A DNA stretch of 64,000 nt from Christensenellaceae bacterium. GTDB taxonomy: Bacteria; Bacillota; Clostridia; Christensenellales; Aristaeellaceae. A program made the position numbers and the translations under genes. How positions within the stretch are numbered: the first letter of the stretch is position 1; each line of letters opens with the position of its first letter. Shown here piece by piece: positions 1 to 7,842 of the stretch. The notes under the pieces are model-generated. The model did not search any database. It was not told the origin of the DNA and saw nothing but the letters and a program-made list of their open reading frames with translations. Where the stretch lies: assembly GCA_012518615.1 (NCBI GenBank), contig JAAYRU010000043.1, forward strand, positions 1 through 64,000, in the 5' to 3' direction.

Positions 1-18
1 TGTGGTAAAATAGTTCAT
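1..18 (-). CDS. 5' end of a leftward gene cut by the window edge
   Basis: On the minus strand an ATG at 18-16 lies about 9 bases after an AAAAGGAG ribosome site and opens a frame (M-N-Y-F-T-T) that leaves the window. The hairpin just upstream covers the ribosome site, a layout known from some transposase genes, so an insertion sequence is possible. Only six codons are visible and the product cannot be named. Confidence 0.35.
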
Positions 19-20
19 AG

Positions 21-83
21 AGAGGTCTCCTTTTCGTTGTTTGTGTGGTCTAACAAATTTTACAAGAAAAGGACCTCTTTTTC
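21..83. promoter_or_regulatory. Hairpin covering the ribosome site of the leftward edge gene
   Basis: AGAGGTCTCCTTTTC (21-35) pairs with GAAAAGGACCTCT (66-78), giving a 13-bp stem with a 2-base bulge and a 30-base loop. On the minus strand one arm contains the AAAAGGAG ribosome site of the gene starting at 18, so folding would hide it. Read on the plus strand the stem is followed by TTTTT and could act as a terminator. Both roles are inferred from sequence. Confidence 0.45.
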
Positions 84-383
84 CAATTCCGTATTCCATG
101 CGGTTACACATAATATTGTACACTATGTTTTGTTATGGTCCTCGCAAGTAAATTTAATCCCGGAAAAGCTTCTTTATTCCAAGAATGACATTTATTTTGT
201 GTACAATACCAGCAATATACGAAATGGCTTCAATATAAACATCTCCTATAACATACTCTGATTTTTACGATGTCTTGTGTTGAGTTGTTTCTCCAGCATC
301 ATTCATGATGGCAAGCTAGCGAAAGTATTCTTGTTCAGCAATGCTATTGTCTAAATTTCCGACTTTGGATTCCATAGCACTGT
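84..383. other. 300-base stretch without an intact gene
   Basis: No intact gene is supported. Read on the minus strand, about 180-380 keeps one frame with a protein-like look over some 60 codons (for example GDVYIEAISYIAGIV) but is broken by several stops, so it may be the decayed 3' end of an old gene. Around 100-122 the sequence GTTACACATAATATTGTACAC might be an insertion-sequence end, which was not confirmed. Confidence 0.3.
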
Positions 384-1112
384 TTAAGCATTCCGTGTAC
401 GGACGACATGCACATTGCTGTACTCGGACAAGTGACCAACGATGTTCACATATTCAACCTGTCTCGGTAGGTGCAAGGTATAGACGTTGGTGTATAAGTT
501 GCGTTCTTGCTGATTGACATCCTTGATGATTTCAACATGGAAGTCTACATCTAAGATCACAACGCCAAGAGATTCAAAGTAAGAGTTAATGAAAGGCAGG
601 GTTTGAGCACGATTAACAAATTTCACTTCAACATGCTTTACTGCATTAATTTTGATCACTTTACTCAAGAAAAAGAGTACAACCGTCACAAGGATACCGA
701 TCATAATGCCTAGCCAAATGTAGCCTAAACCAATCAATAGTCCTAAACAGGCAACGTTCCAAACACTGGCAGCCGTGGTTAATCCCGAGATTTTTTTCTG
801 TGCCACAAAAATGGTACCTGCTCCGAGAAAGCCGATGCCACTAATCACCTGCGCAGACAGGCGTCCGAGAGTGTAGGACGCGGGACTATTTAATGCATTG
901 GTTTCCATAGTGCTTTTCCATATTAACGCTTCAAGAATCGCCACACTGCAGGAGCCTAAGCAAACCAATATATGTGTGCGTGTACCAGCGGGACGGTTTT
1001 TATACTCTCTTTCCAAACCGATAATTCCGCCAACCAACAGAGCCGCAAATATGCGAAAAAGTAATTCACGAATGGTTAATGTATGAGAAACCAACAAAAA
1101 ATCTAAATTCAT
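384..1112 (-). CDS. MgtC/SapB family membrane protein
   Basis: This is a 242-residue integral membrane protein of the MgtC/SapB family. In this family the N-terminal domain has four to five transmembrane helices and is linked to magnesium homeostasis and survival under Mg limitation; the exact activity is unsettled. The family signature is visible at residues 32-47 (G-L-E-R-E then R-P-A-G-T-R-T-H) and again as GIGFLGAGTI near residue 95. The last 80 or so residues form a soluble ACT-like tail, as in longer family members. The ATG at 1112 follows GGAGG by four bases. It stands alone and leftward, with the decayed sugar locus upstream and an edge gene downstream. Family assignment is firm; substrate and role are inferred. 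Confidence 0.92.
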   Translation of the reverse strand: MNLDFLLVSHTLTIRELLFRIFAALLVGGIIGLEREYKNRPAGTRTHILVCLGSCSVAILEALIWKSTMETNALNSPASYTLGRLSAQVISGIGFLGAGTIFVAQKKISGLTTAASVWNVACLGLLIGLGYIWLGIMIGILVTVVLFFLSKVIKINAVKHVEVKFVNRAQTLPFINSYFESLGVVILDVDFHVEIIKDVNQQERNLYTNVYTLHLPRQVEYVNIVGHLSEYSNVHVVRTRNA

Positions 1113-1198
1113 ATTTCCTCCAGATGATTTCCGTTAATAATAATTATTGGGAGTATTAGCCTAATGTAACAGGTTCTTACTCAAACAAGAATAGTGAT

Positions 1199-1486
1199 TA
1201 ATTACTTGCCTCCCTTATAACTCTGTTCATTTCATCGCAGTGTTTTTCCATGTCAGATAATAGTTTGATCTGAGTATGGCAAAGAACAAAATTGCGCTCG
1301 GTGTAGTGGGTTCTGAAATATATATCATCGTAGATAGTCAATCAAAAAGCGAATGCCACATTCCAAGGTCATTAGCCTTGCGCCAATGAAAGAGTCTTGA
1401 TTTCTTCGCAATTAAGAGTATCTTGGCAAACACTTAGAAATCCTTTGGTGTATGCCTTAAAAAGTTGAAGCGGTAATTCAAAGGTA
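1199..1486 (-). pseudogene. Decayed 3' fragment of a second nahK copy
   Basis: Nucleotide alignment by eye matches the 3' part of the intact nahK (about 4160-4455): both contain the block around AAAAAGCGAATGCCACATTC and the block around GTATGCCTTAAAAAGT, with many substitutions and small indels between them. No open frame of useful length survives and the first two thirds of the gene are missing. At about 1486 the match stops abruptly and continues into a permease fragment, marking a deletion joint. It is a dead remnant of a duplicated locus. Confidence 0.75.
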
Positions 1487-1690
1487 GATGATAACGTTTG
1501 TATAAAAACAATTACAACGTATGGAGTCAATCTTGCCTAATCACTAGAGTTCATTCTAGAGGTAACAGTTCGATATAACCCAACGACTATAGGCCAAAGT
1601 TCATAATGATTGTAAAGATGAAAGTCATGAAGTACTCATTACATTTACCAATAAAGTTAGTTTTTGTTGCGAAATCCTTTCTTTAATCTC
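1487..1690 (-). pseudogene. Decayed 3' fragment of a sugar ABC permease, copy 2
   Basis: This matches the permease stump at 7500-7680 at the DNA level (shared runs such as AAGTACTCATT and CCAATAAAGTT). Translated on the minus strand it begins N-F-I-G-K-C-N-E-Y-F, like the start of the other stump, but meets a stop within about 25 codons. It is joined directly to the nahK fragment, so the intervening genes present in the main copy were deleted here. Confidence 0.65.
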
Positions 1691-1905
1691 CGTCTATTTA
1701 TTTGATTATCATAATGCATACCGTGTGAAATTAAAATATTAAATGTTTTAGAAAACCAGACTTTTGTTGCAAATCACACATTGTTAATCGATAAAAGAAA
1801 AAAAGGAGAAATACAATATGTCTAAAAATTCAGTAACTCTAACAGATATACAAAACAGAATAAATAGGGAGCATATCTATATATAACGCTTATATAACCA
1901 AAGGT
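1487..1905. repeat. Diverged copy of the 7.50-7.91 kb regulator/permease intergenic block
   Basis: The block from the permease stump through the intergenic region into the araC start is present twice: here and at about 7504-7912. Conserved islands include TTAAAATATTAAATGTTT (1731-1748 against 7755-7772) and CTTTTGTTGCAAA. The orientation is the same, so the two copies are direct repeats about 6 kb apart. Confidence 0.7.
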
Positions 1906-1912
1906 CATACCT
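1818..1912 (+). pseudogene. Frameshifted 5' fragment of the araC-type regulator, copy 2
   Basis: It starts with ATG after AAAAGGAG and reads M-S-K-N-S-V-T-L-T-D-I-Q-N-R-I-N-R, matching the intact regulator at 7843 (M-S-K-S-S-E-A-L-T-N-I-Q-N-R-I-N-R). A two-base insertion near 1880 then gives a TAA; the correct frame resumes as Y-N-A-Y-I-T-K-G-H. Homology ends at a hairpin at 1919, so only the first 30 or so codons remain. Confidence 0.72.
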
Positions 1913-1918
1913 CAAAAA

Positions 1919-1945
1919 ACCTTGAAAACATTATATTTTCAAGGT
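1919..1945. terminator. Perfect 10-bp hairpin after the araC fragment
   Basis: ACCTTGAAAA (1919-1928) pairs perfectly with TTTTCAAGGT (1936-1945) around a 7-base loop. An A-run precedes it and a loose T-rich stretch follows, so it could terminate transcripts from both sides. It lies between the regulator remnant and the end of the leftward nahK operon. Confidence 0.65.
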
Positions 1946-2004
1946 GTTTCTTTGGCTTATAGAACCCCATTCTCTTCAAAAAGCGAGAGGTTCTAACGAC
2001 TTAG

Positions 2005-2916
2005 TTATTTCCATAGCCCATAAGGGTAAATGCCTTGTCTGGTCATCTCCACTATAGCTTGTTCCACAACAGGCTTATCAGAAGCATTGGTAACACCATA
2101 CCATTTGTCCTTTGTCTTTAGCACCTTTACTTTGCTTTTCTTTTGAGCAAGAAGATCACCAACAATATTAGGCAATAGAAATTCAGCTTTTAAGGGATTG
2201 ATTTTCATTGCTTCTTTATAGAAAGGGACGAACATTTCGTCAAGATAGTAGATATAATCAGGCGTAAAGCCCCACATATTCATTGAAACAAGCGTTTCTT
2301 TATCAAGCTTTCTATATTCATTCCCATCTTCGGTAAACAATGGACCATCAATAGTTGATATGATGTGAAGAAGTTCAATAACTGAATCTAAGTAGCCATC
2401 GCTATTCACTTTGCAAACACCACGGGAAACATATCCATTATCAGATAAAGTTTTATCTAACTGGAAACCAACCATAGCATATTCTCCATTCTCAGGAGAT
2501 GCATTTAAGTACTTGTATATTTCCTGATAAGCGGATCGTCCGTACAAATCGTCACCATTAATGACGCAAAAAGGAGCATCGATATATTCCTTACAGCATA
2601 AGACAGCATGACCTGTACCCCAAGGCTTATAACGTCCCTCAGGTACAAGCAGCCCTTCAGGAATTTTGTCTAATTCTTGATAAACATACTGAACATCCAT
2701 ATGTTTTTCCATATTTTTCCCGATAAAATCATGAAAGTCATCTTTGATTTTGTGGTTAATAATAAAGATTACCCGTTCAAACCCAGCACGAATAGCATCA
2801 TAGAGGGAATAATCAATAAGACCTTCTCCATGTAAACCGAAGGATGTCATTTGCTTGAGTCCACCAAACCGACTCCCGAGACCTGCTGCCATAACGACTA
2901 TAATTGGTTTTTTCAT
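2005..2916 (-). CDS. Sugar-1-phosphate nucleotidyltransferase
   Basis: This is a 303-residue Rossmann-type nucleotidyltransferase. The nucleotide-binding signature AAGLGSRFGG is at residues 10-19, with a lysine (K22) just after it as in sugar-1-phosphate nucleotidyltransferases, and a metal-binding GDD near residue 122. The start chosen is the ATG at 2916, seven bases after AAGGAG; an ATG six codons upstream has no ribosome site. It is the last gene of the leftward nahK-galE unit, about 200 bases after galE. In bifidobacteria the matching step, making UDP-HexNAc from the NahK product, is done by a GalT-type enzyme, so this gene is a candidate non-homologous replacement. The domain is sure; the substrate (HexNAc-1-P or Gal-1-P with UTP) is inferred from context. 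Confidence 0.85.
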   Translation of the reverse strand: MKKPIIVVMAAGLGSRFGGLKQMTSFGLHGEGLIDYSLYDAIRAGFERVIFIINHKIKDDFHDFIGKNMEKHMDVQYVYQELDKIPEGLLVPEGRYKPWGTGHAVLCCKEYIDAPFCVINGDDLYGRSAYQEIYKYLNASPENGEYAMVGFQLDKTLSDNGYVSRGVCKVNSDGYLDSVIELLHIISTIDGPLFTEDGNEYRKLDKETLVSMNMWGFTPDYIYYLDEMFVPFYKEAMKINPLKAEFLLPNIVGDLLAQKKSKVKVLKTKDKWYGVTNASDKPVVEQAIVEMTRQGIYPYGLWK

Positions 2917-3146
2917 TTGTTTTCTCCTTTTCATTTATCATTTTTTGTTGGGAAAGCTTTTTAGACTAATGTTTTTTCAGCCATAATAGAAAGGTTTTCG
3001 TTTATACAGATATTCTAAATTCTAGTACACATTTTTTCGTCTAAAGCGTTATCTAGGTTATTGTTGTATGTTCCTTTCGAAAGATTAATCGGGATATAAT
3101 TACTTGAAAACCGTAGAATAATGCTTAATAATGTACACCTCAACAT

Positions 3147-4160
3147 TCAAGTATTATATCCGTTAGGATTTTGTTTTTGCCATCTCCAACTGTCTCTACA
3201 CATATCTTCAAGATCCTTTTCGGCCTTCCATTTTAACAGCCTGCTGGCTTTTGTAGCATCTGCATATACTGTCCCTATGTCGCCGGGGCGACGAGGGGAA
3301 ATCTCATAGGGAACCTTCACACCATTGACTTTTTCAAAGGTAGAGACAATATCCAGTACACTATAACCGATACCAGTACCTAAGTTGATTTCCTCGCATC
3401 CGGTAGTCTTTGATGCAAAGTTCACAGCATCTACATGGCCTTGTGCTAAGTCTTGCACATGGATATAGTCTCGCACGCCAGTGCCATCTTTCGTGTCATA
3501 ATCGTTGCCAAAAACATACAATTTCTCTAATTTTCCTAGAGCAGTCTGGGTGATGTAGGGAACCAGATTATTGGGAATACCGGTGGGATCCTCACCAATT
3601 TGACCACTTTCATGCGCACCAATGGGATTAAAATATCGGAGTAGCACAACCGACCAATCGGGATTGGTCAAGGCAACATCCCGTAAAATCTGTTCACACA
3701 TATATTTTGTCCAACCGTAAGGATTTGTACATCCAAGTTCCGCAGTTTCGTTGACAGGCATGGAGGAACCAGGTTTGTATACTGTAGCAGAAGAAGAAAA
3801 GATAAAACACGTGACACCATATTCTTTCATTACCTTGCACAGAGTAATGGTGCTAATGAGATTATTACTGTAATATTCCAAAGGTTTAGATACTGACTCG
3901 CCCACAGCTTTTAGCCCAGCGAAGTGAATAACGCAGTCAATTTGATGATTTTGAAATACTTTTCTCAAGGCATCAACATCACATACATCAAGGCGATAGA
4001 ATGGGAATATCTTTCCGATTAATTCCTGAATACGACCAACCGCTTTTTCGTTGCTATTAACAAGATTATCAACAACAATAATGTCATATCCTTCTTCAAG
4101 CAGTTTTACACAAGTATGAGACCCGATGTATCCAGCTCCTCCTGTAACAAGAATAGTCAT
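3147..4160 (-). CDS. galE: UDP-glucose/UDP-GlcNAc 4-epimerase
   Basis: GalE interconverts UDP-galactose and UDP-glucose, and in many bacteria also UDP-GalNAc and UDP-GlcNAc, using bound NAD. The 337-residue length is standard. The NAD fold motif TGGAGYIGSH is at residues 6-15, the catalytic Ser/Thr region SSSATVY near residue 121, and the Tyr-x-x-x-Lys pair (YGWTK) near 147-151. Its ATG overlaps the TGA of nahK (ATGA) and follows GGAGG, so the two are translationally coupled. Next to nahK and a nucleotidyltransferase it would channel UDP-GalNAc to UDP-GlcNAc; that substrate preference is inferred. Confidence 0.95.
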   Translation of the reverse strand: MTILVTGGAGYIGSHTCVKLLEEGYDIIVVDNLVNSNEKAVGRIQELIGKIFPFYRLDVCDVDALRKVFQNHQIDCVIHFAGLKAVGESVSKPLEYYSNNLISTITLCKVMKEYGVTCFIFSSSATVYKPGSSMPVNETAELGCTNPYGWTKYMCEQILRDVALTNPDWSVVLLRYFNPIGAHESGQIGEDPTGIPNNLVPYITQTALGKLEKLYVFGNDYDTKDGTGVRDYIHVQDLAQGHVDAVNFASKTTGCEEINLGTGIGYSVLDIVSTFEKVNGVKVPYEISPRRPGDIGTVYADATKASRLLKWKAEKDLEDMCRDSWRWQKQNPNGYNT

Positions 4161-5221
4161 AAATTGCTTACCTCCTTTACAATTTTGTTCATTTCATTCC
4201 AATGTTTTTCCATTTCAGCTACTAGTTTAAATTGAGTACGGCAACGAACCAAGTTGTGCTCGGGATAGTGGGTTCTAAAATATATATCCCCTTGAATATA
4301 GTCAGTCAAAAAGCGAATGCCACATTCTAATGTCATTAACTTTGCACCTAAAGGAAGAGTTTTGATTTCTTCATGAGTAAGATTTTCTTGACAGGCACTT
4401 AGAAATCCTTCGGTGTATGCCTTAAAAAGTGGAAGCGATAATTCAACTCTGCTTAAGTCCTTTTCATCTTCAGCAGCCGTGCTAGCACCAAAACGGATAG
4501 AATCCCCGAAGTCATTACCTACGAGTCCAGGCATAACAGTATCTAAATCAATAACACAAAGCGGTTTTCTTGTTTTTGCATCTAACATAACGTTGTTTAG
4601 TTTTGTGTCGTTATGAGTTACTCGCAGAGGAAGAAAACCTACCTTATGCATGTCTGTCATCAAGAAACAGTCTTCTTTTCGTTCAAAAGCAAAATAGATT
4701 TCATCCAAAGCATATTTAACGCGACTTTTGACATCTTCTTTTACAGCCTTTTCCAATGCTTGAAAACGAATAGGAGTATCATGGAAATGAGGAATGGTTT
4801 CATTTAGCGTATCAGCAGGAAAATCTGATAGCATGTTCTGGAAGTTGCCAAAAGCGATAGCGCTATTACGGAAATCTTGCTCGCTTTCAGGGCGCTCAAG
4901 ACACAAGCTGTCCGTTACAAAAATGTACATACGCCAATAACCTTCCTCATCGTGTAGGAAATCTTCCCCTTGAAGAGTCGGAACGACGGTTAATACATGC
5001 CGTGGATTACTATCCTTTGTTCCTAAATGACGAGTGACAGATGTAATATTTTGCATCAACTTTGGTACATCTTTAAATACGATGTGATTGATTTTTTGCA
5101 TAATGTACCATGTGCCTTTGTCGGTAATGACCAAGTAAGTCTCGTTTATGTGACCATTGCCATAAAGTTCACAAGTAATGGCTGTACCATTCAATTGAAA
5201 TTGATAACATGCGTTAAACAT
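4157..5221 (-). CDS. nahK: N-acetylhexosamine 1-kinase
   Basis: NahK (LnpB) phosphorylates C1 of GlcNAc and GalNAc released from lacto-N-biose or galacto-N-biose, in the cytoplasm. The 354-residue length matches the bifidobacterial enzyme, and long stretches resemble what I recall of it: YGNGHINETYLV near the start, FHDTPIRF, the catalytic loop VTHNDTKLNNVMLD near residue 200, the metal-binding DLDTVMPG near 226, FGDSIRFGASTA, and a C-terminal GDIYFRTHYPEHN block. It belongs to the aminoglycoside-phosphotransferase-like kinase fold. GGAGG precedes the ATG by five bases. It overlaps galE downstream and follows a GDPD gene. The typical partner, a GH112 phosphorylase, is not in the window. Confidence 0.92.
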   Translation of the reverse strand: MFNACYQFQLNGTAITCELYGNGHINETYLVITDKGTWYIMQKINHIVFKDVPKLMQNITSVTRHLGTKDSNPRHVLTVVPTLQGEDFLHDEEGYWRMYIFVTDSLCLERPESEQDFRNSAIAFGNFQNMLSDFPADTLNETIPHFHDTPIRFQALEKAVKEDVKSRVKYALDEIYFAFERKEDCFLMTDMHKVGFLPLRVTHNDTKLNNVMLDAKTRKPLCVIDLDTVMPGLVGNDFGDSIRFGASTAAEDEKDLSRVELSLPLFKAYTEGFLSACQENLTHEEIKTLPLGAKLMTLECGIRFLTDYIQGDIYFRTHYPEHNLVRCRTQFKLVAEMEKHWNEMNKIVKEVSNL

Positions 5222-5274
5222 ACTAACCTCCAGGATATCATCGCCTGTTCTACTATGAGGTAATATTTAAATAT

Positions 5275-6108
5275 TTAATTTGAATAACCTTCTTGTTGTA
5301 AATAGCTATAACACTGAGGTGCCCAATCTGTTTGAATGATATCAAATCCCTTTTTTGCCAACCACCCCCAGCCCAAATCGGGAGAGTCTATCATTGATAC
5401 ATCATCACTATGTCCAGCAGCTAAAGGGACTAATTCGCTGTACAAGACACCATTACCCCATAAAATTAAATTTTTGTGTTTCATATAAGATATGTATTCA
5501 TCCTGAATAACTGGTGATTGCTCGGTTTCAAAGACTAATTCTGCTCCGACAAAGTGAATATTCATTTGTTCGATTTTTTCTGTGGCGGTATCATTCTCTA
5601 TGTATATAGGCATATACATGAAGGTTGGAGCATATTCTTGGACAGCCATAAGCATATCGTCTGTTGGTGCTGTTTTTAATAAAATTTGCTCTTTCATATT
5701 ATGTTTCTTAACGCAAGCAACCACATCTTTAAGAAACGCACCACAACGATCCAAGTTTAATAAACAATCTCGATTTTTAAAGTGTTCTAATACATCATCA
5801 AAAGAATCAAGACCATGTTTTGTTGGATTGAAATCTATGTTTACCAGTCTAAGGCTGCTGATTTCAGAAGAATCCATAGTTGTTAAATCGATCTTTTTGT
5901 TGATTTGATAAGGCTCTGTTCCGGTATGGAAAATGTATATTTTCCCATCCGTTGTTTTGAACAAATCCATTTCTATAATTTTTGCACCACTTCTAACGGC
6001 AATATCAAAAGCAGCAATTGTATTACACGGAATATTTGCTCCGAACACACCACGGTGTGCAGCTACCAGTATTCCATTTTCATTTCTCATTTTTCTCAAT
6101 GTGTTCAT
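5275..6108 (-). CDS. Glycerophosphodiester phosphodiesterase family protein
   Basis: This 277-residue TIM-barrel protein of the GDPD family would hydrolyse glycerophosphodiesters to glycerol-3-phosphate and an alcohol. The signature HRG is at 18-20, with N29-T30, the metal-binding E46-x-D48 and H61, as in active enzymes. There is no signal peptide, so it should be cytoplasmic. The ATG at 6108 follows AAGGA by about nine bases. It sits about 50 bases upstream of nahK in the same leftward unit, after a decayed metallophosphoesterase. Why a phosphodiesterase travels with NahK is unclear: the imported glycan may carry a phosphodiester or glycerol-phosphate substituent (inference). Confidence 0.87.
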   Translation of the reverse strand: MNTLRKMRNENGILVAAHRGVFGANIPCNTIAAFDIAVRSGAKIIEMDLFKTTDGKIYIFHTGTEPYQINKKIDLTTMDSSEISSLRLVNIDFNPTKHGLDSFDDVLEHFKNRDCLLNLDRCGAFLKDVVACVKKHNMKEQILLKTAPTDDMLMAVQEYAPTFMYMPIYIENDTATEKIEQMNIHFVGAELVFETEQSPVIQDEYISYMKHKNLILWGNGVLYSELVPLAAGHSDDVSMIDSPDLGWGWLAKKGFDIIQTDWAPQCYSYLQQEGYSN

Positions 6109-6197
6109 TATTATTCATCCTTATATTCTTTATTAGATTAGGATTTTGCCGGTCAATGGATCATAATGTATTTACCTCTCCAAAGTCTGGCATTATT

Positions 6198-6717
6198 TTA
6201 AGTTTCTTGGTTTTCAATCGTACCAGCAGTGGCATCTTTTGAGTGGAATATTAGCCCGATGAAGTCTTCAAAATAATAATCAGCATAATAACCATCCTTA
6301 TCAGTATAGTGATTTCCATCCAAACCTATGAAGTACCAACCTTTGCATCGAAAAGCGAAAAGAATAATATGGACTTTTGATTCCATCAAATTCCATCACG
6401 GATACTTTATAACAAAAGTCCATTTCATGGTTTCCCAAAACATAATACGAAAGCATCGGTAAAGAGTTAAGATAAGCGATAAACTATTTTCTTGAAACAT
6501 TTGGTGATTGTTTGATTGCTAGCTTCAAATTAACCGGCATTATTTACGAATCACACACACAATAAGAAGTATCTTCCGAACAAGAAAAATCACCTAGTTG
6601 TGTGGCAAAATCTATTTTTTCGGTCACGGCAGCTTTCAAAAAAGCATTTAAACATTTTTGCTCATCGTGCATTAATAGATATCATTCACTAAAAACTGCA
6701 AATATTACAACTTCCAT
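6198..6717 (-). pseudogene. Decayed calcineurin-like metallophosphoesterase
   Basis: The minus strand from an ATG at 6717 to a TAA at 6198 carries recognisable metallophosphoesterase pieces in shifting frames: an N-terminal MEVVIFAV, then KIDFATQLGDF (matching the D-x-x-x-x-L-G-D metal motif), then YYVLGNHEMD (the G-N-H-E/D motif), then a F-D-G-I-K-S-P-Y-Y-S-F stretch and WYFIGLDGN. Stops and frameshifts separate these parts, so no functional enzyme is expected. It stood between the MBL-fold hydrolase and the GDPD gene and formed part of the same leftward operon. Confidence 0.72.
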
Positions 6718-6735
6718 TTTTTAATCAGCCCTATT

Positions 6736-7428
6736 TCAAAGCACTCTCTCGGCTACACGAAAGCCCGCTTTTATAACAGCATCCATAAAATCGCCTCCGA
6801 AGTGCATGCAAATCACCTTATGGCGTATATCCGCTGGTACAATTTGACATAACTGTTCAAGCGAAATATGACCACTATGACAGCCTGTTTGATATGTAAC
6901 TTCTTGGAATGCCAGATCAATTGAGCCATCCTTCAATCCTAGCAGTACTTCGCTTGGAATACTATCACTGTCGCCACCATAGTATACTCTTTCTTCGCCC
7001 ACCGAAATCATATATCCGTAACAAGGCATATTTGAAACATGGGAAGTGGAGTTCGGTACAATTGTAAGATTTCCAGGGAAGATGTCATAGAAGTCACAAC
7101 AATAATTGTATGAATCAGCTGAAACGCCGGTTAAAGATAAGATGTTCTTAATTGTTTTATCTGGTGAAAGTACAGTAACATCTTTATTTAATATTTTTTT
7201 GCAATACGAGACAAATGTTCCTAAACTTCCGATATGATCAGAGTGTAAATGAGTTATAAGAACATGTATGTCTGTACATTTTTGAAGATCACGATTGTTC
7301 CATACTGAGGCAAAAATTGTTTCTCCGCAGTCTATAAGATAAAAGTGATCTTGAACAGTAAAATAAGCACTTGTACTACCCAAGGAAGGGTAGTATGCAG
7401 CACCAATACCTAAGAATTTTAGTTCCAT
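6736..7428 (-). CDS. MBL-fold (RNase Z-like) metal-dependent hydrolase
   Basis: This 230-residue metallo-beta-lactamase-fold protein has the zinc motif T-H-L-H-S-D-H at residues 59-65, a later zinc-binding segment around YYGGDSDS, and a C-terminal M-H-F-G-G-D. The overall layout is like RNase Z and phosphodiesterase-type members. AAAGGAG lies six bases before the ATG. It directly follows a permease stump whose stop codon is 12 bases upstream, and precedes the decayed metallophosphoesterase. Together with the GDPD it suggests an operon handling a phosphoester-containing substrate. The fold is certain; the substrate is unknown. Confidence 0.86.
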   Translation of the reverse strand: MELKFLGIGAAYYPSLGSTSAYFTVQDHFYLIDCGETIFASVWNNRDLQKCTDIHVLITHLHSDHIGSLGTFVSYCKKILNKDVTVLSPDKTIKNILSLTGVSADSYNYCCDFYDIFPGNLTIVPNSTSHVSNMPCYGYMISVGEERVYYGGDSDSIPSEVLLGLKDGSIDLAFQEVTYQTGCHSGHISLEQLCQIVPADIRHKVICMHFGGDFMDAVIKAGFRVAERVL

Positions 7429-7439
7429 AGTTTTCTCCT

Positions 7440-7680
7440 TTACTCCTTAACACCTCCAACAGTCACTCCGGAAACGATTTTGTCTGACAAGAAAATATTA
7501 TATGATGACGAACAGGACGAAAACAATCACGACGGAAGCAAATATTCCTGCCAAGTCACCGGAGTTCTTCATAAAGGTAACAGTTTGATATAGCCCTACA
7601 CTTATGGGGCAAAGCTCATATCGATTAGCAAAGATGAGAGCTATTAAGTACTCATTCCATTTGCCAATAAAGTTTAATTA
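7440..7680 (-). pseudogene. 3' stump of a CUT1 sugar ABC permease
   Basis: The minus strand translates as N-F-I-G-K-W-N-E-Y-L followed by a hydrophobic helix, then a stop near 7500; after a frame shift it ends F-L-S-D-K-I-V-S-G-V-T-V-G-G-V-K-E. The V-x-x-G-x-x-x-G-x-V-K ending is typical of the second permease of CUT1 importers. Its first two thirds are missing and an araC gene lies divergently just upstream. The MBL-hydrolase gene follows 12 bases after its stop, so the whole nahK operon was once led by an importer. Confidence 0.75.
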
Positions 7681-7763
7681 TGTTGCAATATCCTTTCTCC
7701 AAATAATTTATTTTCCGTCTTTATATTCGATAATTATACCGCATATCAGGAATCATTAAAATA

Positions 7764-7796
7764 TTAAATGTTTCAAAAAACCAAACTTTTGTTGCA
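7764..7796. promoter_or_regulatory. Candidate AraC operator upstream of the regulator
   Basis: TTAAATGTTTCA (7764-7775) is followed, 21 bases on, by a TGTTGCA half-match (TGTTTCA at 7769 against TGTTGCA at 7790). The first element matches the direct repeats upstream of the importer at 12796-12846. Two-turn spacing is typical for AraC-family sites, and the position 50-80 bases before the regulator start would suit autoregulation. The assignment is from sequence similarity only. Confidence 0.4.
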
Positions 7797-7842
7797 AACC
7801 ACGCAATATCAAACTATAATATTAAGGAGGGAGGAATTCACT

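Noticed and set aside
37..261. 74-codon rightward frame at the left edge
   Set aside because: No ribosome site, biased composition, and it overlaps the hairpin and a minus-strand decayed frame; judged chance.
5582..6242. Rightward frames opposite the GDPD gene and metallophosphoesterase remnant
   Set aside because: Antisense to recognisable protein code; no start signals.
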